DNA of 64,000 bases from Zoogloea sp. LCSB751 (GTDB lineage: Bacteria; Pseudomonadota; Gammaproteobacteria; Burkholderiales; Rhodocyclaceae), in NCBI RefSeq assembly GCF_002028455.1, contig NZ_MWUM01000027.1:1-64000 (forward strand). The letters run 5' to 3'. The notes beneath the pieces are model-generated. The model was not told the origin of the DNA, searched no databases, and worked only from the letters and a program-made list of their open reading frames with translations. A program made the translations under genes and the position numbers. This document shows, one piece after another, positions 56,517-64,000 of the stretch (positions within the stretch are counted from its first letter, which is position 1; each line of letters opens with the position of its first letter).

Positions 56517-56807
56517 TCATGCGGCATGCCCCGCCCTCAAGCGATTTTGAAACACCGCTGCAAGTTGGCGTACCTCATCCCCCATCATGGAACAGGCAAG
56601 AAGAAAGCCATCACGTATCTCTTGTGACTGAAGTCGAAGTACGCCGCCGTGGTCGCCCAGCGTGACCGCGAGCAATGCCCGGAGTTGAAGTTGTTGCGCG
56701 TTACAGTCCTCAAGCAGCGGAAGAGCCCGGTTTTGAAGCGAATCGTCTGGTAGAAGCGCACGTTGAATCGACGCAGCGGCAGGCGGCGTGAGAGTTGTCT
56801 CCATCAT
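56517..56807 (-). CDS. possible small hypothetical protein
   Basis: 96-residue frame with LQLRALLAVTLGDHGGVLRL and DEVRQLAAVFQNRLRAGHAA, protein-like in composition. Ribosome site weak. No function assigned. Confidence 0.45.
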   Translation of the reverse strand: MMETTLTPPAAASIQRALLPDDSLQNRALPLLEDCNAQQLQLRALLAVTLGDHGGVLRLQSQEIRDGFLLACSMMGDEVRQLAAVFQNRLRAGHAA

Positions 56808-57195
56808 TCTTGGTGTATTTCTTAAAAGGCAAACACACTACGGAGCACACATTTCACGTTCAGCACTGAACGATGACCAAGCCGTGACAAGTGGACAGAC
56901 CAAGGAACTCACCGTCGGCGACCTGGCGAGACTGAAAGAACCCCATCCCCGGCAGCACGTAGTGCGGTCAGCTGCCGGTGGCCTTAACGACCATTGATGA
57001 CAGTCACCGACCTGCGCCTGGAGCCCTCCCCACGTAGACAAGCCCGTGACAGGTATGCAAAGGCGTCCCTGCTGACGAGGCTTGGGGCAGATGACGGTTT
57101 TTTCAGAGGAGGCATGGCCTTCCATGATGCCGTCACATGAACATCACGGCAGCACACTACGCTGACTCCTCGAGTCCTACTATCAGGAGCTGACC
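56808..57195. other. no gene seen
   Basis: About 390 bases with only short, unconvincing frames. The right end holds the ribosome site (CAGGAG) of the next gene. Confidence 0.5.
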
Positions 57196-57591
57196 ATGAG
57201 CCTTTTTGACAAAGCCAAGGAATTGGCCCAGAACTTGACTGAAAAAGTGTCTGAAGCCGGTAACGCCATTGCCCAGGGCGCCGGGGAGCTTGCCTCAACC
57301 GTCAATAGCGAGGCCAAGGAGGTCGCCGACGCAGCCTCGAAAAGAATCGACTCTCTGACCGATGCGGCCAAGGAACTGGCCGATGACGCCCTGGAAAGCA
57401 GCAAGTCCGCCGTATCGTCTGCAGCCGAGTTGGCTGGTTCCGTTGCCGACCGCGCCAAGGCGGCGGGCCAGCAGGTTGTCGAGGCATCGAGCGAACTCAT
57501 CTCCAATGCACGGCAACGCGTGATGGGCACGGACGACAAAGTGGAAGAGTCGGCCGAGAAGAAGCCTGAGGAGAACAACACTTCGGTCTAG
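57196..57591 (+). CDS. LEA-like / YtxH-type helical stress protein
   Basis: 131 residues almost wholly amphipathic helix with repeated AK/AE patterns: SLFDKAKELAQNLTEKVSEA, SEAKEVADAASKRIDSLTDA, AKELADDALESSKSAVSSAA. Resembles late-embryogenesis-abundant-like proteins that guard against desiccation or bind membranes. Acidic tail. CAGGAG precedes ATG. No specific partner. Confidence 0.75.
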   Translation: MSLFDKAKELAQNLTEKVSEAGNAIAQGAGELASTVNSEAKEVADAASKRIDSLTDAAKELADDALESSKSAVSSAAELAGSVADRAKAAGQQVVEASSELISNARQRVMGTDDKVEESAEKKPEENNTSV

Positions 57592-58065
57592 ACCTGCGCC
57601 AGCATGGGCCGCCGAGCGTGTCGTCGCATTGGCACGGCCCGTGCTGAACGTTCGCGGGGCCAAGTACTGATGGGATTTGGCGGTTACAGCCCATCTTCAA
57701 GATGCTCCCGCCAGCCGCTCAGCGCTAACGCGGCTCCGCGCTTCGATGCGTAGGCTCTAAACGACAAACAAGCTTCGCCCAGTTGCTCTCAGCTTACTTC
57801 TTGGGGCGCCCGGTCTCGATAACCATACAGTTCAGGCTTCAACCAAGTGGAGTCAGATGCGGCCACATCATCGATACACAACAGATTGACGCAGTCAGGA
57901 GGCAGTTTATAAGGCTTCGAAAGTTACCCGGGCGCTATTCAAAAGATGTTCCCAGCCGCTTGAACGACCAAAGTGGCAGGCACTACCGAGACGACATGCT
58001 TCGTTGAACAGCACCGTCGATTAGTCATATTTATCGAACGATAGAAAGCTTTGTATTTAATACCT
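57592..58065. other. gene-poor stretch with one gene relic
   Basis: No credible gene. At 57794-57823 (minus strand) VIETGRPKK and a stop match the last residues of the Lys/Ala-rich DNA-binding protein at 59838-60395, with the same third-base style. A few bases upstream on that strand the frame is closed by a stop. It is the relic of a second copy. Confidence 0.55.
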
Positions 58066-58210
58066 GGGGAGGACGTTTAGAATGAAGCTTGTCTCCTCCA
58101 CCCTCCTCCTTTGGTGTGGATTTAGCCCGAGCCCTTCTGTGCTCGGGCTTTTTTCTTTTCAGGCTGTCATACATTTCACGCCCCCAAGCCATCCGCGCTA
58201 CCGCGCCTGA
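58066..58210 (+). ncRNA. candidate sRNA or leader ORF with anti-Shine-Dalgarno stretch
   Basis: GGGGAGGA (58066-58073) is followed 8 bases later by ATG 58082, opening a 42-residue frame (MKLVSSTLLLWCGFSPSPSV…, stop 58208-58210). Inside it is TCTCCTCCACCCTCCTCCTT, a C/T-rich block complementary to ribosome sites, then a strong terminator (58124-58155). It may be a short regulatory RNA pairing with Shine-Dalgarno sequences, or a leader peptide whose translation affects termination. Neither is proven. Confidence 0.5.
58124..58155 (+). terminator. Rho-independent terminator
   Basis: 9-bp stem AGCCCGAGC / GCTCGGGCT, 8-base loop and six T. No protein gene of normal size ends before it, which supports a short RNA upstream. 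Confidence 0.9.
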
Positions 58211-58396
58211 ACCTGGTGCAGCAAGGTCTGACAAGGTCTAGGAGCTGCCCCACGGGTACTCGGGCAGCTCCTAGGCTCACTCACCACGAACGGTTGCCGT
58301 ATCTTTAATGGTTTTGGTCACCGGCTCACCGCTCGCTACTCCTCCACAACGGGCGGAACTATAAGAGGATTCCTTTAAAAAATCTACGGGATAACC

Positions 58397-58600
58397 CTAA
58401 CTCAGCGTCTCCGTAATGATGCGTTGGGATTCAGCCGTCAGCGCTGCCGCTTCATCCGGTTTAAACCCGAGGTCAACAAACGCGCCCTCGCCGACAAGGG
58501 TAGCCGCTTGGGTAATCTGCTGACTGGGCAACCCCGTCGGTAACCGGGTGCTGCCCCCCTTATCGCCGTTCGTCTCATCAAACGTCCGCAACAAGCTCAT
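58397..58600 (-). CDS. possible XRE-antitoxin N-terminal remnant
   Basis: 67 residues. The end VGEGAFVDLGFKPDEAAALT resembles the N-terminus of HTH antitoxins of the VFADLGF…PEEA type, but the frame ends before the HTH. Ribosome site not seen. Likely a truncated gene. Confidence 0.4.
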   Translation of the reverse strand: MSLLRTFDETNGDKGGSTRLPTGLPSQQITQAATLVGEGAFVDLGFKPDEAAALTAESQRIITETLS

Positions 58601-58614
58601 TCTGAGCAGTTAAA

Positions 58615-58890
58615 ATGGCGTGCCGTCTGATTGCGAACCCAGTCATGAGCATGTCCATACCCGCTGTGATTCACAAGGCGATGCGCTCCCATGATGGAGA
58701 GGCAGTGGAGTGGCTAAAGCACATCAAGGAACTTCAACAAACCCCGGGTGGGAGGCTGCATTTGAAGGCCCTCCAGATGGCCCAGATGTACTTGGAGGAG
58801 CTCATTGCCTTAGCGTCCTCCGCGGACCAGGAAAGTCAAATATTCGACAATCAAAGGGTGGTCACGCCCCACGGAGCGACCAACAACTGA
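58615..58890 (+). CDS. small hypothetical protein
   Basis: 91 residues with MRSHDGEAVEWLKHIKELQQ and LHLKALQMAQMYLEELIALA, helical. Start could be the ATG at 58645 or 58651. No family recognised. Divergent from the XRE-like remnant. Confidence 0.5.
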   Translation: MACRLIANPVMSMSIPAVIHKAMRSHDGEAVEWLKHIKELQQTPGGRLHLKALQMAQMYLEELIALASSADQESQIFDNQRVVTPHGATNN

Positions 58891-58962
58891 CTTAGGTCAT
58901 TGTGCGGTGCATCCAACGTTGTAGGCTGAGCATCGGTTCTTTGTTCAGTGGGGAGTGAAACC

Positions 58963-59166
58963 ATGGCTGCCGAGCTGTTATACCGATTCTGTGTCCGCGA
59001 GAAATCTGGCGAGGCATCGAAGCCTGCCAATCACGCCGTCTTTATCACCCGATATTTTCTGAGCGAGCCTGTTGCACGCGAGCGCTTCGATGTCATTGAA
59101 CGCTTGGAGCACACTGCCATTCATCCCGTAGCACTACTCACGAAACTCGCATGGCCTGTTGACTAG
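58963..59166 (+). CDS. unknown small protein, VIERLEHTA family copy 2
   Basis: 67 residues: AELLYRFCVREKSGEAS, then VFITRYFLSEPVARERFDVI and ERLEHTA. GGGGAG precedes ATG 58963. Clearly homologous to the copy on the other strand at 56112-56312. No known family; conserved charged pairs suggest a small nucleic-acid- or protein-binding factor, which is only a guess. Confidence 0.78.
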   Translation: MAAELLYRFCVREKSGEASKPANHAVFITRYFLSEPVARERFDVIERLEHTAIHPVALLTKLAWPVD

Positions 59167-59178
59167 GCCGTACAACCG

Positions 59179-59634
59179 CTACAGTAGCCGCTCTGTCCGC
59201 ATTCGGGATGGAGTAAAGCTCACACCCCCCAATGCGATGCAGACGACGGGAATCAGCCTCTCACGAATCTCTTCGCGCATCCGAATCAACCCTTCCAACG
59301 ACTCACCGCGGGGGTCGTCAAAGGGCACATGCATGCGGGGGATTGGGCGCGGAAAGACTGGATAGCCCTCTCTCGCGTTGTCACACAAGGTGACCACCAG
59401 GTCGATAGGCTCCCCCATCACCGCATCGATGCTCTTCGTGTGAAGGACCTCGGTAGAAATTCCGGCGTCCTTCAGAGCGAGAATGGCGCCATCCGAGACG
59501 TTCGGTTCAGGCCGTGCGCCCGCGGAAAGAGCACGGACCCGGCCAACCAGGTCGTGATTGAGAATGGCTTCTGCCATCTGGGAACGACATGCGTTCCCCA
59601 TGCAAAGCACCAGCACTGTTTTCAAGTGTGCCAT
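59179..59634 (-). CDS. arsC: arsenate reductase-like (LMW-PTP fold), third redox Cys missing
   Basis: 151 residues. P-loop VLCMGNACRSQMAEA (Cys11, Arg17) and LVVTLCDNAREGYPVFPRP. Thioredoxin-coupled ArsC needs three cysteines; Cys11 and Cys84 are here, but the third reads Tyr91 (TAT, one transition from TGT). Acid loop HVPFDDPRGESLEG. No arsB/arsR beside it. It may be inactive as reductase, act as a phosphatase or use another reductant. ATG 59634 chosen from the motif position. Confidence 0.85.
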   Translation of the reverse strand: MAHLKTVLVLCMGNACRSQMAEAILNHDLVGRVRALSAGARPEPNVSDGAILALKDAGISTEVLHTKSIDAVMGEPIDLVVTLCDNAREGYPVFPRPIPRMHVPFDDPRGESLEGLIRMREEIRERLIPVVCIALGGVSFTPSRMRTERLL

Positions 59635-59837
59635 GGTCCGCCTGCCTCGTTTTTTCACGCCTGGAGGGCTCTTGCTTGCACAAGTCACCCATTCGCTGAA
59701 CATCGCGTTCAGCAAAGCGAGCCACGATTCAGCAACCGGAGGGATGGCGCATCGGCATCCGCTGATGCCCCTTCGGAACGGTTCGCTTTGCTTGATGCGC
59801 GGAGTATCAACGCGGTCCGCGCATCTTCCATGAAGCC

Positions 59838-60395
59838 TTACTTCTTGGGACGTCCTGTCTTGATACGGTCGACCAAGCCCACTGCCTTGATGAATTCAGC
59901 GTCATCGAGCGTCGCGAGCATCGCCAGGCCCGCACGCAACAATTCGCTCTTCTTAACTTCTACCCCCGCCGTAAGCGCTCGCTGCTTGAGTGTTGCGAAG
60001 AGCGCGTAGTCGTTTTCCGGGATGGTGAAACTGTCACGGACCATCTTCGGCTTCTTTTGAGGCGGCTTCTTGTCCTTACTGACCTTCTCCACCTTCGGCG
60101 CCTCGACCTTGCTCTCGGCAGCCACCCGTCCGGCGGCCTTGGTGGCGCCTTTGCGGACCGGCTTCTCTTCAGCGACGACGGCCTTTGGTTCAGCCTGCCC
60201 TGCGACAGTTTTCTTGGCACCCTTTGGTTTGGCGGCGGCCTTCTTCAATACCGCTTTCGGGGGCTCGGGCTGCTGGGGTTCAGCCTGCTCGGTCGTCACC
60301 GTTACCGTCTTACTTGCGTCAGTCGCCGGTTGAGCTTCGAGGGGGGCTTGGGCTGCATCCTGTTGAGTCGGCTGCGCCAGGGGTTCTTGGCTCAT
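59838..60395 (-). CDS. Lys/Ala-rich protein with C-terminal DNA-binding-like domain
   Basis: 185 residues. The first ~115 are low-complexity Pro/Gln then Lys/Ala (PKGAKKTVAGQAEPKAVVAE), histone-H1-like. The C-terminal ~65 (MVRDSFTIPENDYALFATLK, VKKSELLRAGLAMLATL) look like a ribbon-helix-helix or short HTH module, ending TGRPKK. GGAGAACGTT before ATG 60395. Divergent from a ParA ATPase with a shared operator, so it is a candidate ParB-like or autoregulator partner. Confidence 0.8.
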   Translation of the reverse strand: MSQEPLAQPTQQDAAQAPLEAQPATDASKTVTVTTEQAEPQQPEPPKAVLKKAAAKPKGAKKTVAGQAEPKAVVAEEKPVRKGATKAAGRVAAESKVEAPKVEKVSKDKKPPQKKPKMVRDSFTIPENDYALFATLKQRALTAGVEVKKSELLRAGLAMLATLDDAEFIKAVGLVDRIKTGRPKK

Positions 60396-60421
60396 AACGT
60401 TCTCCTGAACAAGTTTTAAAG

Positions 60422-60449
60422 GTATAAACTGTATAAACACTTTATACAG
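60422..60449. promoter_or_regulatory. operator between parA and the Lys-rich gene
   Basis: Perfect 9-bp inverted repeat CTGTATAAA-CAC-TTTATACAG (60429-60449) plus an upstream direct repeat GTATAAAC at 60422-60429. Sits in the 77-base divergent gap; fits autoregulation or a centromere-like site. Confidence 0.75.
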
Positions 60450-60472
60450 TAACCAAGTGCTAGGCAAATGTA

Positions 60473-61099
60473 ATGCGGAGAATTTTGGTGGCCAACCCCA
60501 AAGGGGGCAGTGGCAAATCGACCTTGGCGGTCCATTTGGCAAGCTGGTTCGCCAGGAATGACGAAATCGTCTATCTCGGGGACATGGACCGACAGCTTTC
60601 CAGCCGATATTGGCTGGAGGCCCGACCGGCCCACCTAGCCACCATTCGGCACTGGGACGTTTCAGACGAGGCCTTCACTGCGCCCCCCAAGAACTGCAGC
60701 ATTGCCATTCTGGATACGCCGGCGGGCCTGCATGGCAAACGCCTGAAGCACGTGTTGAATGAGGTGGATAAGGTCGTTGTTCCCGTCTCCCCCTCGCGGT
60801 TCGACATGCTCGCCACCAGCGATTTTTTCGAGGAGCTGGCCAACACCAAGGCCGTACGCAAGGAACGGGTCGATATTGGTATCGTGGGCATGCGTGTCGA
60901 CCAACGTACGCACGCGTATCAACAGCTACGCGAATTCCTTGAGCAGTTCGACCTACCCGTGATTACCTGCATCTCGCAGTCTCAGCGCTACCTGCAAGCG
61001 GCCGACACGGGCATTACCCTCTTCGATAACGACGCAAGCCATACGGCCGTCGACAGCCAATGGCGTCCGCTCTTGGATTGGCTTGTGACTCGCCAGTGA
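60473..61099 (+). CDS. ParA-like ATPase
   Basis: 208 residues. Deviant Walker A VANPKGGSGKSTLAVHLASW, A' aspartate in VYLGDMDRQLSSRYW, Walker B IAILDTPAGLHGKRLKHV. Small ParA type without N-terminal HTH. Orphan: no parB, only the divergent Lys-rich protein. May position the island, DNA or a protein complex. Confidence 0.9.
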   Translation: MRRILVANPKGGSGKSTLAVHLASWFARNDEIVYLGDMDRQLSSRYWLEARPAHLATIRHWDVSDEAFTAPPKNCSIAILDTPAGLHGKRLKHVLNEVDKVVVPVSPSRFDMLATSDFFEELANTKAVRKERVDIGIVGMRVDQRTHAYQQLREFLEQFDLPVITCISQSQRYLQAADTGITLFDNDASHTAVDSQWRPLLDWLVTRQ

Positions 61100-61332
61100 G
61101 AGGAACGGCTGGACCATCGCCGTCGCAAGCAGAGCCTCCATTCTGAATCCGGAGGCGTCCCGCGCAGCCCTGCTGGTGGCCAGTCAGACGCATCTTCATG
61201 GTGAGCAAGCGACAGCACACCCTTGAAACAAAGTGCGCTCAAGCTACTAACGAATTTCCAGCGTCAACGCGGTGGACTTCGACACGTTAAGTCATTGAGG
61301 CAAACGGCCTCTTACGCAAGGGAGTGAAACGC

Positions 61333-61692
61333 ATGAACAAGATTCTCGCTGGTCTCGTTGCTGGTCTGCTTTCTGTTGGCATCGCTTACGCTCAAGCTCC
61401 CGCCGCGCAATCGGCAGCAGCCAAGCCGGCCGTAGCCGCACCGACTCAACCGGCCACAGGAACCACGGCAGCACCTGCAGCGTCGGGCTGCGAGGCCAAG
61501 GCCGTGAGCAAGACTGGCAAGCCCCTCACCGGCGCAGCCAAGGCCGCCTTCATCAAGAAATGCGAGGGTGGCGCTACGGCGGCCAAAGCACCTTCATCCT
61601 GTGCAGACAAGGCTGTCGGCAAGAACGGAAAGCCGTTAGCGGGCGCAGCCAAGACCGCATTCATGAAGAAGTGCGAAGCTGACGCCAAGTAA
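61333..61692 (+). CDS. psiF: PsiF-repeat periplasmic protein
   Basis: 119 residues, Sec signal (LVAGLLSVGIAYA), an Ala/Pro spacer and two copies of the PsiF repeat (GCEAKAVSKTGKPLTGAAKA, CADKAVGKNGKPLAGAAKTA), each followed by AF(I/M)KKCE. psiF is phosphate-starvation inducible in E. coli; role unknown. GGAG precedes ATG 61333. Confidence 0.85.
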   Translation: MNKILAGLVAGLLSVGIAYAQAPAAQSAAAKPAVAAPTQPATGTTAAPAASGCEAKAVSKTGKPLTGAAKAAFIKKCEGGATAAKAPSSCADKAVGKNGKPLAGAAKTAFMKKCEADAK

Positions 61693-61714
61693 CCTGACAG
61701 CAGCTGAACAGCAA

Positions 61715-61737
61715 GAAGCCGGCGCCAAGCCGGCTTC
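61715..61737 (+). terminator. hairpin after psiF-like gene
   Basis: GAAGCCGGC / GCCGGCTTC (9 bp), loop GCCAA. No T-run after it, so moderate. Confidence 0.6.
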
Positions 61738-61862
61738 CTCGTTGAAGGAGCACGAGCATTGAGCCCGGCTTATCCCTGCACGTCGATTTTGTTTATCGAC
61801 TGTGACATGCTCAGGGACGTCCCCGCAGACGTGAAATGAAAAAAAGAACAGAGTAACAGCCA

Positions 61863-62363
61863 ATGAGAGCCCCATCCTTCCCAAAAAATGAAGCGGAGCG
61901 CATTCAAGTCCTGCGAGACATCCTGATACTGGACACGCCCCCCGAGGACCGCTTTGACCACATCACAGCCTACTGTCAAAGTCGGTTCGGCACAGAAATT
62001 GTGCTCATTACCTTGGTAGATGCGGAAAGACAGTGGTTCAAATCCGCGATGGGGCTACAGACCAAAGAAACGCCCCGAGACATCAGCTTTTGCGGTCATG
62101 CCATACTTCAAGATGAAGTCATGATTGTCAGTGACGCGACACGTGATGAGCGCTTCGCTGACAACCCGCTCGTGACCGGCCCTCCTTACATCCACTTCTA
62201 CGCAGGCGCCCCCCTGAAGCTTGCCTCAGGATACACGGTGGGGACCCTCTGCCTCATCGACAGCAAACCCAAGCACCTCGAACCTGAAGAAATCGAGCAT
62301 TTGAAGGTGCTGGCCAAGATGGTCGCTATCGAGCTTGAGACACCTCCCGGCCGTGAGGAATGA
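61863..62363 (+). CDS. GAF-domain sensory protein
   Basis: 166 residues that are a single GAF domain: LILDTPPEDRFDHITAYCQS, ETPRDISFCGHAILQDEVMI and GYTVGTLCLIDSKPKHLEPE. Cytoplasmic, probably binds a small ligand or nucleotide. No output domain, so it may act through a partner. Confidence 0.9.
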   Translation: MRAPSFPKNEAERIQVLRDILILDTPPEDRFDHITAYCQSRFGTEIVLITLVDAERQWFKSAMGLQTKETPRDISFCGHAILQDEVMIVSDATRDERFADNPLVTGPPYIHFYAGAPLKLASGYTVGTLCLIDSKPKHLEPEEIEHLKVLAKMVAIELETPPGREE

Positions 62364-62415
62364 TACAAATCGACGTCCAAGTCCTGCCGTGCTTGACACG
62401 CGAAAGCCATCGGCG

Positions 62416-62808
62416 CTACTGCCGAAGATAAGTCTTGTCCGGCAGGTCCCACTTCACAACATGTTGGCCGATGTAGCCTTCAAGTAGTTGCTGCAGGGCA
62501 GCGAAATCCAACTTGTCTCCCAAGCTATCGCACAGCAGCGTCGCCAGCTGCTCCTGAAAGCGCAGATGCTCCTGCCGGTGCGCAGCAAGATGTGGACTTC
62601 GATTGCGTTCCAGCAACGCCTCTTCACCGTCGAAGTGCTTGTAAAGAAGGCCCGCCAAGTCATTCAATAGCTCGTGATATTCCCTGCGCGCATCCTTTGA
62701 CGTGGATTCCGCCAACCTGGAGAACCGATTGCACAAGGCGATAAGCTGCTGATGCTGCAGGTTGGTGCTGTCGTCCTCGACACGAAGATTATCCGTCCAT
62801 TGAAGCAA
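62416..62808 (-). CDS. bacteriohemerythrin
   Basis: 130 residues, di-iron O2-binding four-helix protein. Ligand motifs present: LQHQQLIAL, YKHFDGEEALLERN, HLAAHRQEHLRFQEQ and YIGQHVVKWDLPDKTYL. All five expected histidines and the acids are seen. May store or sense oxygen. Confidence 0.93.
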   Translation of the reverse strand: MLQWTDNLRVEDDSTNLQHQQLIALCNRFSRLAESTSKDARREYHELLNDLAGLLYKHFDGEEALLERNRSPHLAAHRQEHLRFQEQLATLLCDSLGDKLDFAALQQLLEGYIGQHVVKWDLPDKTYLRQ

Positions 62809-63042
62809 AGTTGCGTACCCAGCCTTATTGTTTCTCGAGATTTTAACGGACGCGGATGACAGACGAACGCGGAATGTAAATTTTCGCGCATCCGCCAGCC
62901 TTCCGTGGAGGTTGCATCACGCCTGTCCAGAATTCCCATGGTAGAAGTTGTAGCCGATGCAACTGGGCCAAACGGGATGGCGACGCCTTCCACCATTCCC
63001 CAGGCTTATGCCTCGGACGACTAAATCCGTGAAAGGGTCATC

Positions 63043-63276
63043 ATGAAAATCAGACAGTTGATTGCATTCGTGGCAACCGGTGCTTTGCTTAGCAGTTGCA
63101 TCATCGCCGACCCCTACTCTAGTGGTCACGGTCGAGATGGACGCGGCGACTATGGGCGTCCGCGCGATGACCGTCGGGACCATGATGATGGTCGCTACGG
63201 TAATGACTACAGGCGCGACCATGACGACGACCGTGACCATGACAGAGGTCGTGAGAGAGACGACCGTCGGAACTGA
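63043..63276 (+). CDS. small lipoprotein with Asp/Arg/His-rich tail
   Basis: 77 residues. Signal with lipobox (GALLSSCIIAD), then a mature part made almost only of D, R, H, G and Y (GRPRDDRRDHDDGRYGNDYR). Intrinsically disordered and highly charged. Possible metal or surface binding; no family recognised. Confidence 0.7.
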   Translation: MKIRQLIAFVATGALLSSCIIADPYSSGHGRDGRGDYGRPRDDRRDHDDGRYGNDYRRDHDDDRDHDRGRERDDRRN

Positions 63277-63443
63277 ATGCAAACTCGGTCGCTATGTGGA
63301 ACCGTTGTCGAATGGGCTCAAGCAGTAGGGGAATTTCTAACGTTCAGGCCAGGGTACCTGCAGCTTGCGCCTTGAGCGGTGTGTTCCTGCTGCGCCGCCC
63401 CCTATCTCCTCACACGTCTCGTGTTTCCACTGGGCACCCAGTC

Positions 63444-64000
63444 ATGAAACGACTTGTCCAGATACTGGCGGTGATACTTGTGCAATGCGGAGTGCCATTG
63501 CTGGCCACTGCCGCGGACGGCGGTGCGCCTCACCAGACGATATCGGTCGTCAGTGACGACAACTATCCACCCTATATTTTCCGCGACGCAGAGGGTCACC
63601 CTGAAGGCTACCTCGTCGACTTCTGGAAACTGTGGGAAAGCAAAACCGGCATACACGTCAGATTCGTTCCCACGAACTGGAGTGACGCACAACAGCGGAT
63701 GCGCGCCGGAGAGTTCGACGTCATCGACACGATTTTCAAGACGCCGGAGCGGGAGGCTGTATATAGCTTTTCCCAACCTTACGCGACACTGCCTGTGGCG
63801 ATTTACGCGCACAGGTCTGTCAGTGGCATTTACGCCCCAAGTTCGCTGCGTGGCTTCCAGATTGGCGTCGAGACAGGGGACGCCTGCATCGATGAACTCC
63901 AAAGAAGAGGCATTACCTCCTTGGTGCTCCAACGGAGCTACGTGGCCCTGATTGAGGAAGCGAAAAAGAGCGACATCAAGCTCTTCTGCATGGATGAAGG
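63444..64000 (+). CDS. periplasmic solute-binding (SBP_bac_3) domain protein, 3' end outside window
   Basis: Open to the end of the window (~185 residues seen). Signal (QILAVILVQCGVPLLATAA) then a type-3 binding fold: SVVSDDNYPPYIFRDAEGHP, MRAGEFDVIDTIFKTPEREA and FSQPYATLPVAIYAH. Such domains often precede PAS/GGDEF or histidine-kinase parts, so it may be a sensor; the rest is not visible. Confidence 0.85.
   Translation, partial: MKRLVQILAVILVQCGVPLLATAADGGAPHQTISVVSDDNYPPYIFRDAEGHPEGYLVDFWKLWESKTGIHVRFVPTNWSDAQQRMRAGEFDVIDTIFKTPEREAVYSFSQPYATLPVAIYAHRSVSGIYAPSSLRGFQIGVETGDACIDELQRRGITSLVLQRSYVALIEEAKKSDIKLFCMDE

Noticed and set aside
56329..56665. Three overlapping plus-strand frames of ~70 residues
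   Set aside because: All three frames are open at the same place, none with a ribosome site; the minus frame at 56517-56807 looks more protein-like.

Overview
The window is high-GC DNA with a gene content typical of a Betaproteobacterium, most likely Rhodocyclales (Thauera/Azoarcus/Zoogloea-like). The clues are the order sdhC-sdhD-sdhA-sdhB-sdhE-gltA-odhA-odhB-lpdA, a GntR regulator next to mdh, polyhydroxyalkanoate genes, TRAP transporters and a zapE/lpdA junction. The placement is inferred from gene content, not from a database search.

Left part (1-50 kb), core-like chromosome. A GntP-type permease, a long CoA-transferase and a phasin form a hydroxybutyrate/PHA cluster (1-4.2 kb). Next is a tight two-gene module of unknown job: a DUF47/PhoU-like protein and a stand-alone, apparently degenerate PPDK nucleotide-binding domain (4.3-7.5 kb). 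A phosphorus-scavenging block follows: PhoD-like phosphatase, glycerophosphodiesterase and two tandem PhoA paralogues, one lipoprotein and one soluble (7.5-14.4 kb), then two unknown proteins and a TRAP transporter with a TatT component and fused QM permease (14.5-20.1 kb). An RND efflux pair (20.1-24.6 kb), an overlapping molybdopterin operon mobB-moeA-moaD-moaE (24.8-27.3 kb), a DinG/YoaA helicase, a secretin-like fragment and zapE (27.4-31.3 kb) lead to the TCA operon on the minus strand (31.4-42 kb). Across from it lie a GntR regulator, mdh and a CitE-like lyase, with a strong operator array between regulator and mdh. An NMO-family enzyme, an adenylate cyclase-FHA fusion, an HSL-type esterase and dadA complete this part.

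Right part (50.3-64 kb), accessory region. It starts at a 3'-terminal tRNA-Leu(CAA) fragment that lacks the 5' half, the usual scar of a tyrosine-recombinase island, followed by short repeats and an AlpA-like HTH gene. Inside are broken genes (frameshifted HIT, HNH gene without its HNH domain, a dehydrogenase stub), a HAD/ParS-like fusion, a LysR/SRPBCC pair, long gene-poor stretches, a recurring unknown family of ~66-residue proteins, an arsenate reductase missing its third redox cysteine, and a divergent ParA / Lys-Ala-rich DNA-binding pair with a perfect operator. Small stress or sensory genes (PsiF-like, GAF, hemerythrin, a charged lipoprotein and a periplasmic solute-binding domain cut by the window end) finish the window.

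A palindromic repeat with core GGGCGAATTCATTCGCCC recurs in core-region intergenic gaps. The best candidates for undescribed biology are the DUF47 + degenerate PPDK module, the small-protein family of the island, the ParA/RHH-like pair and the HAD-ParS-like fusion.
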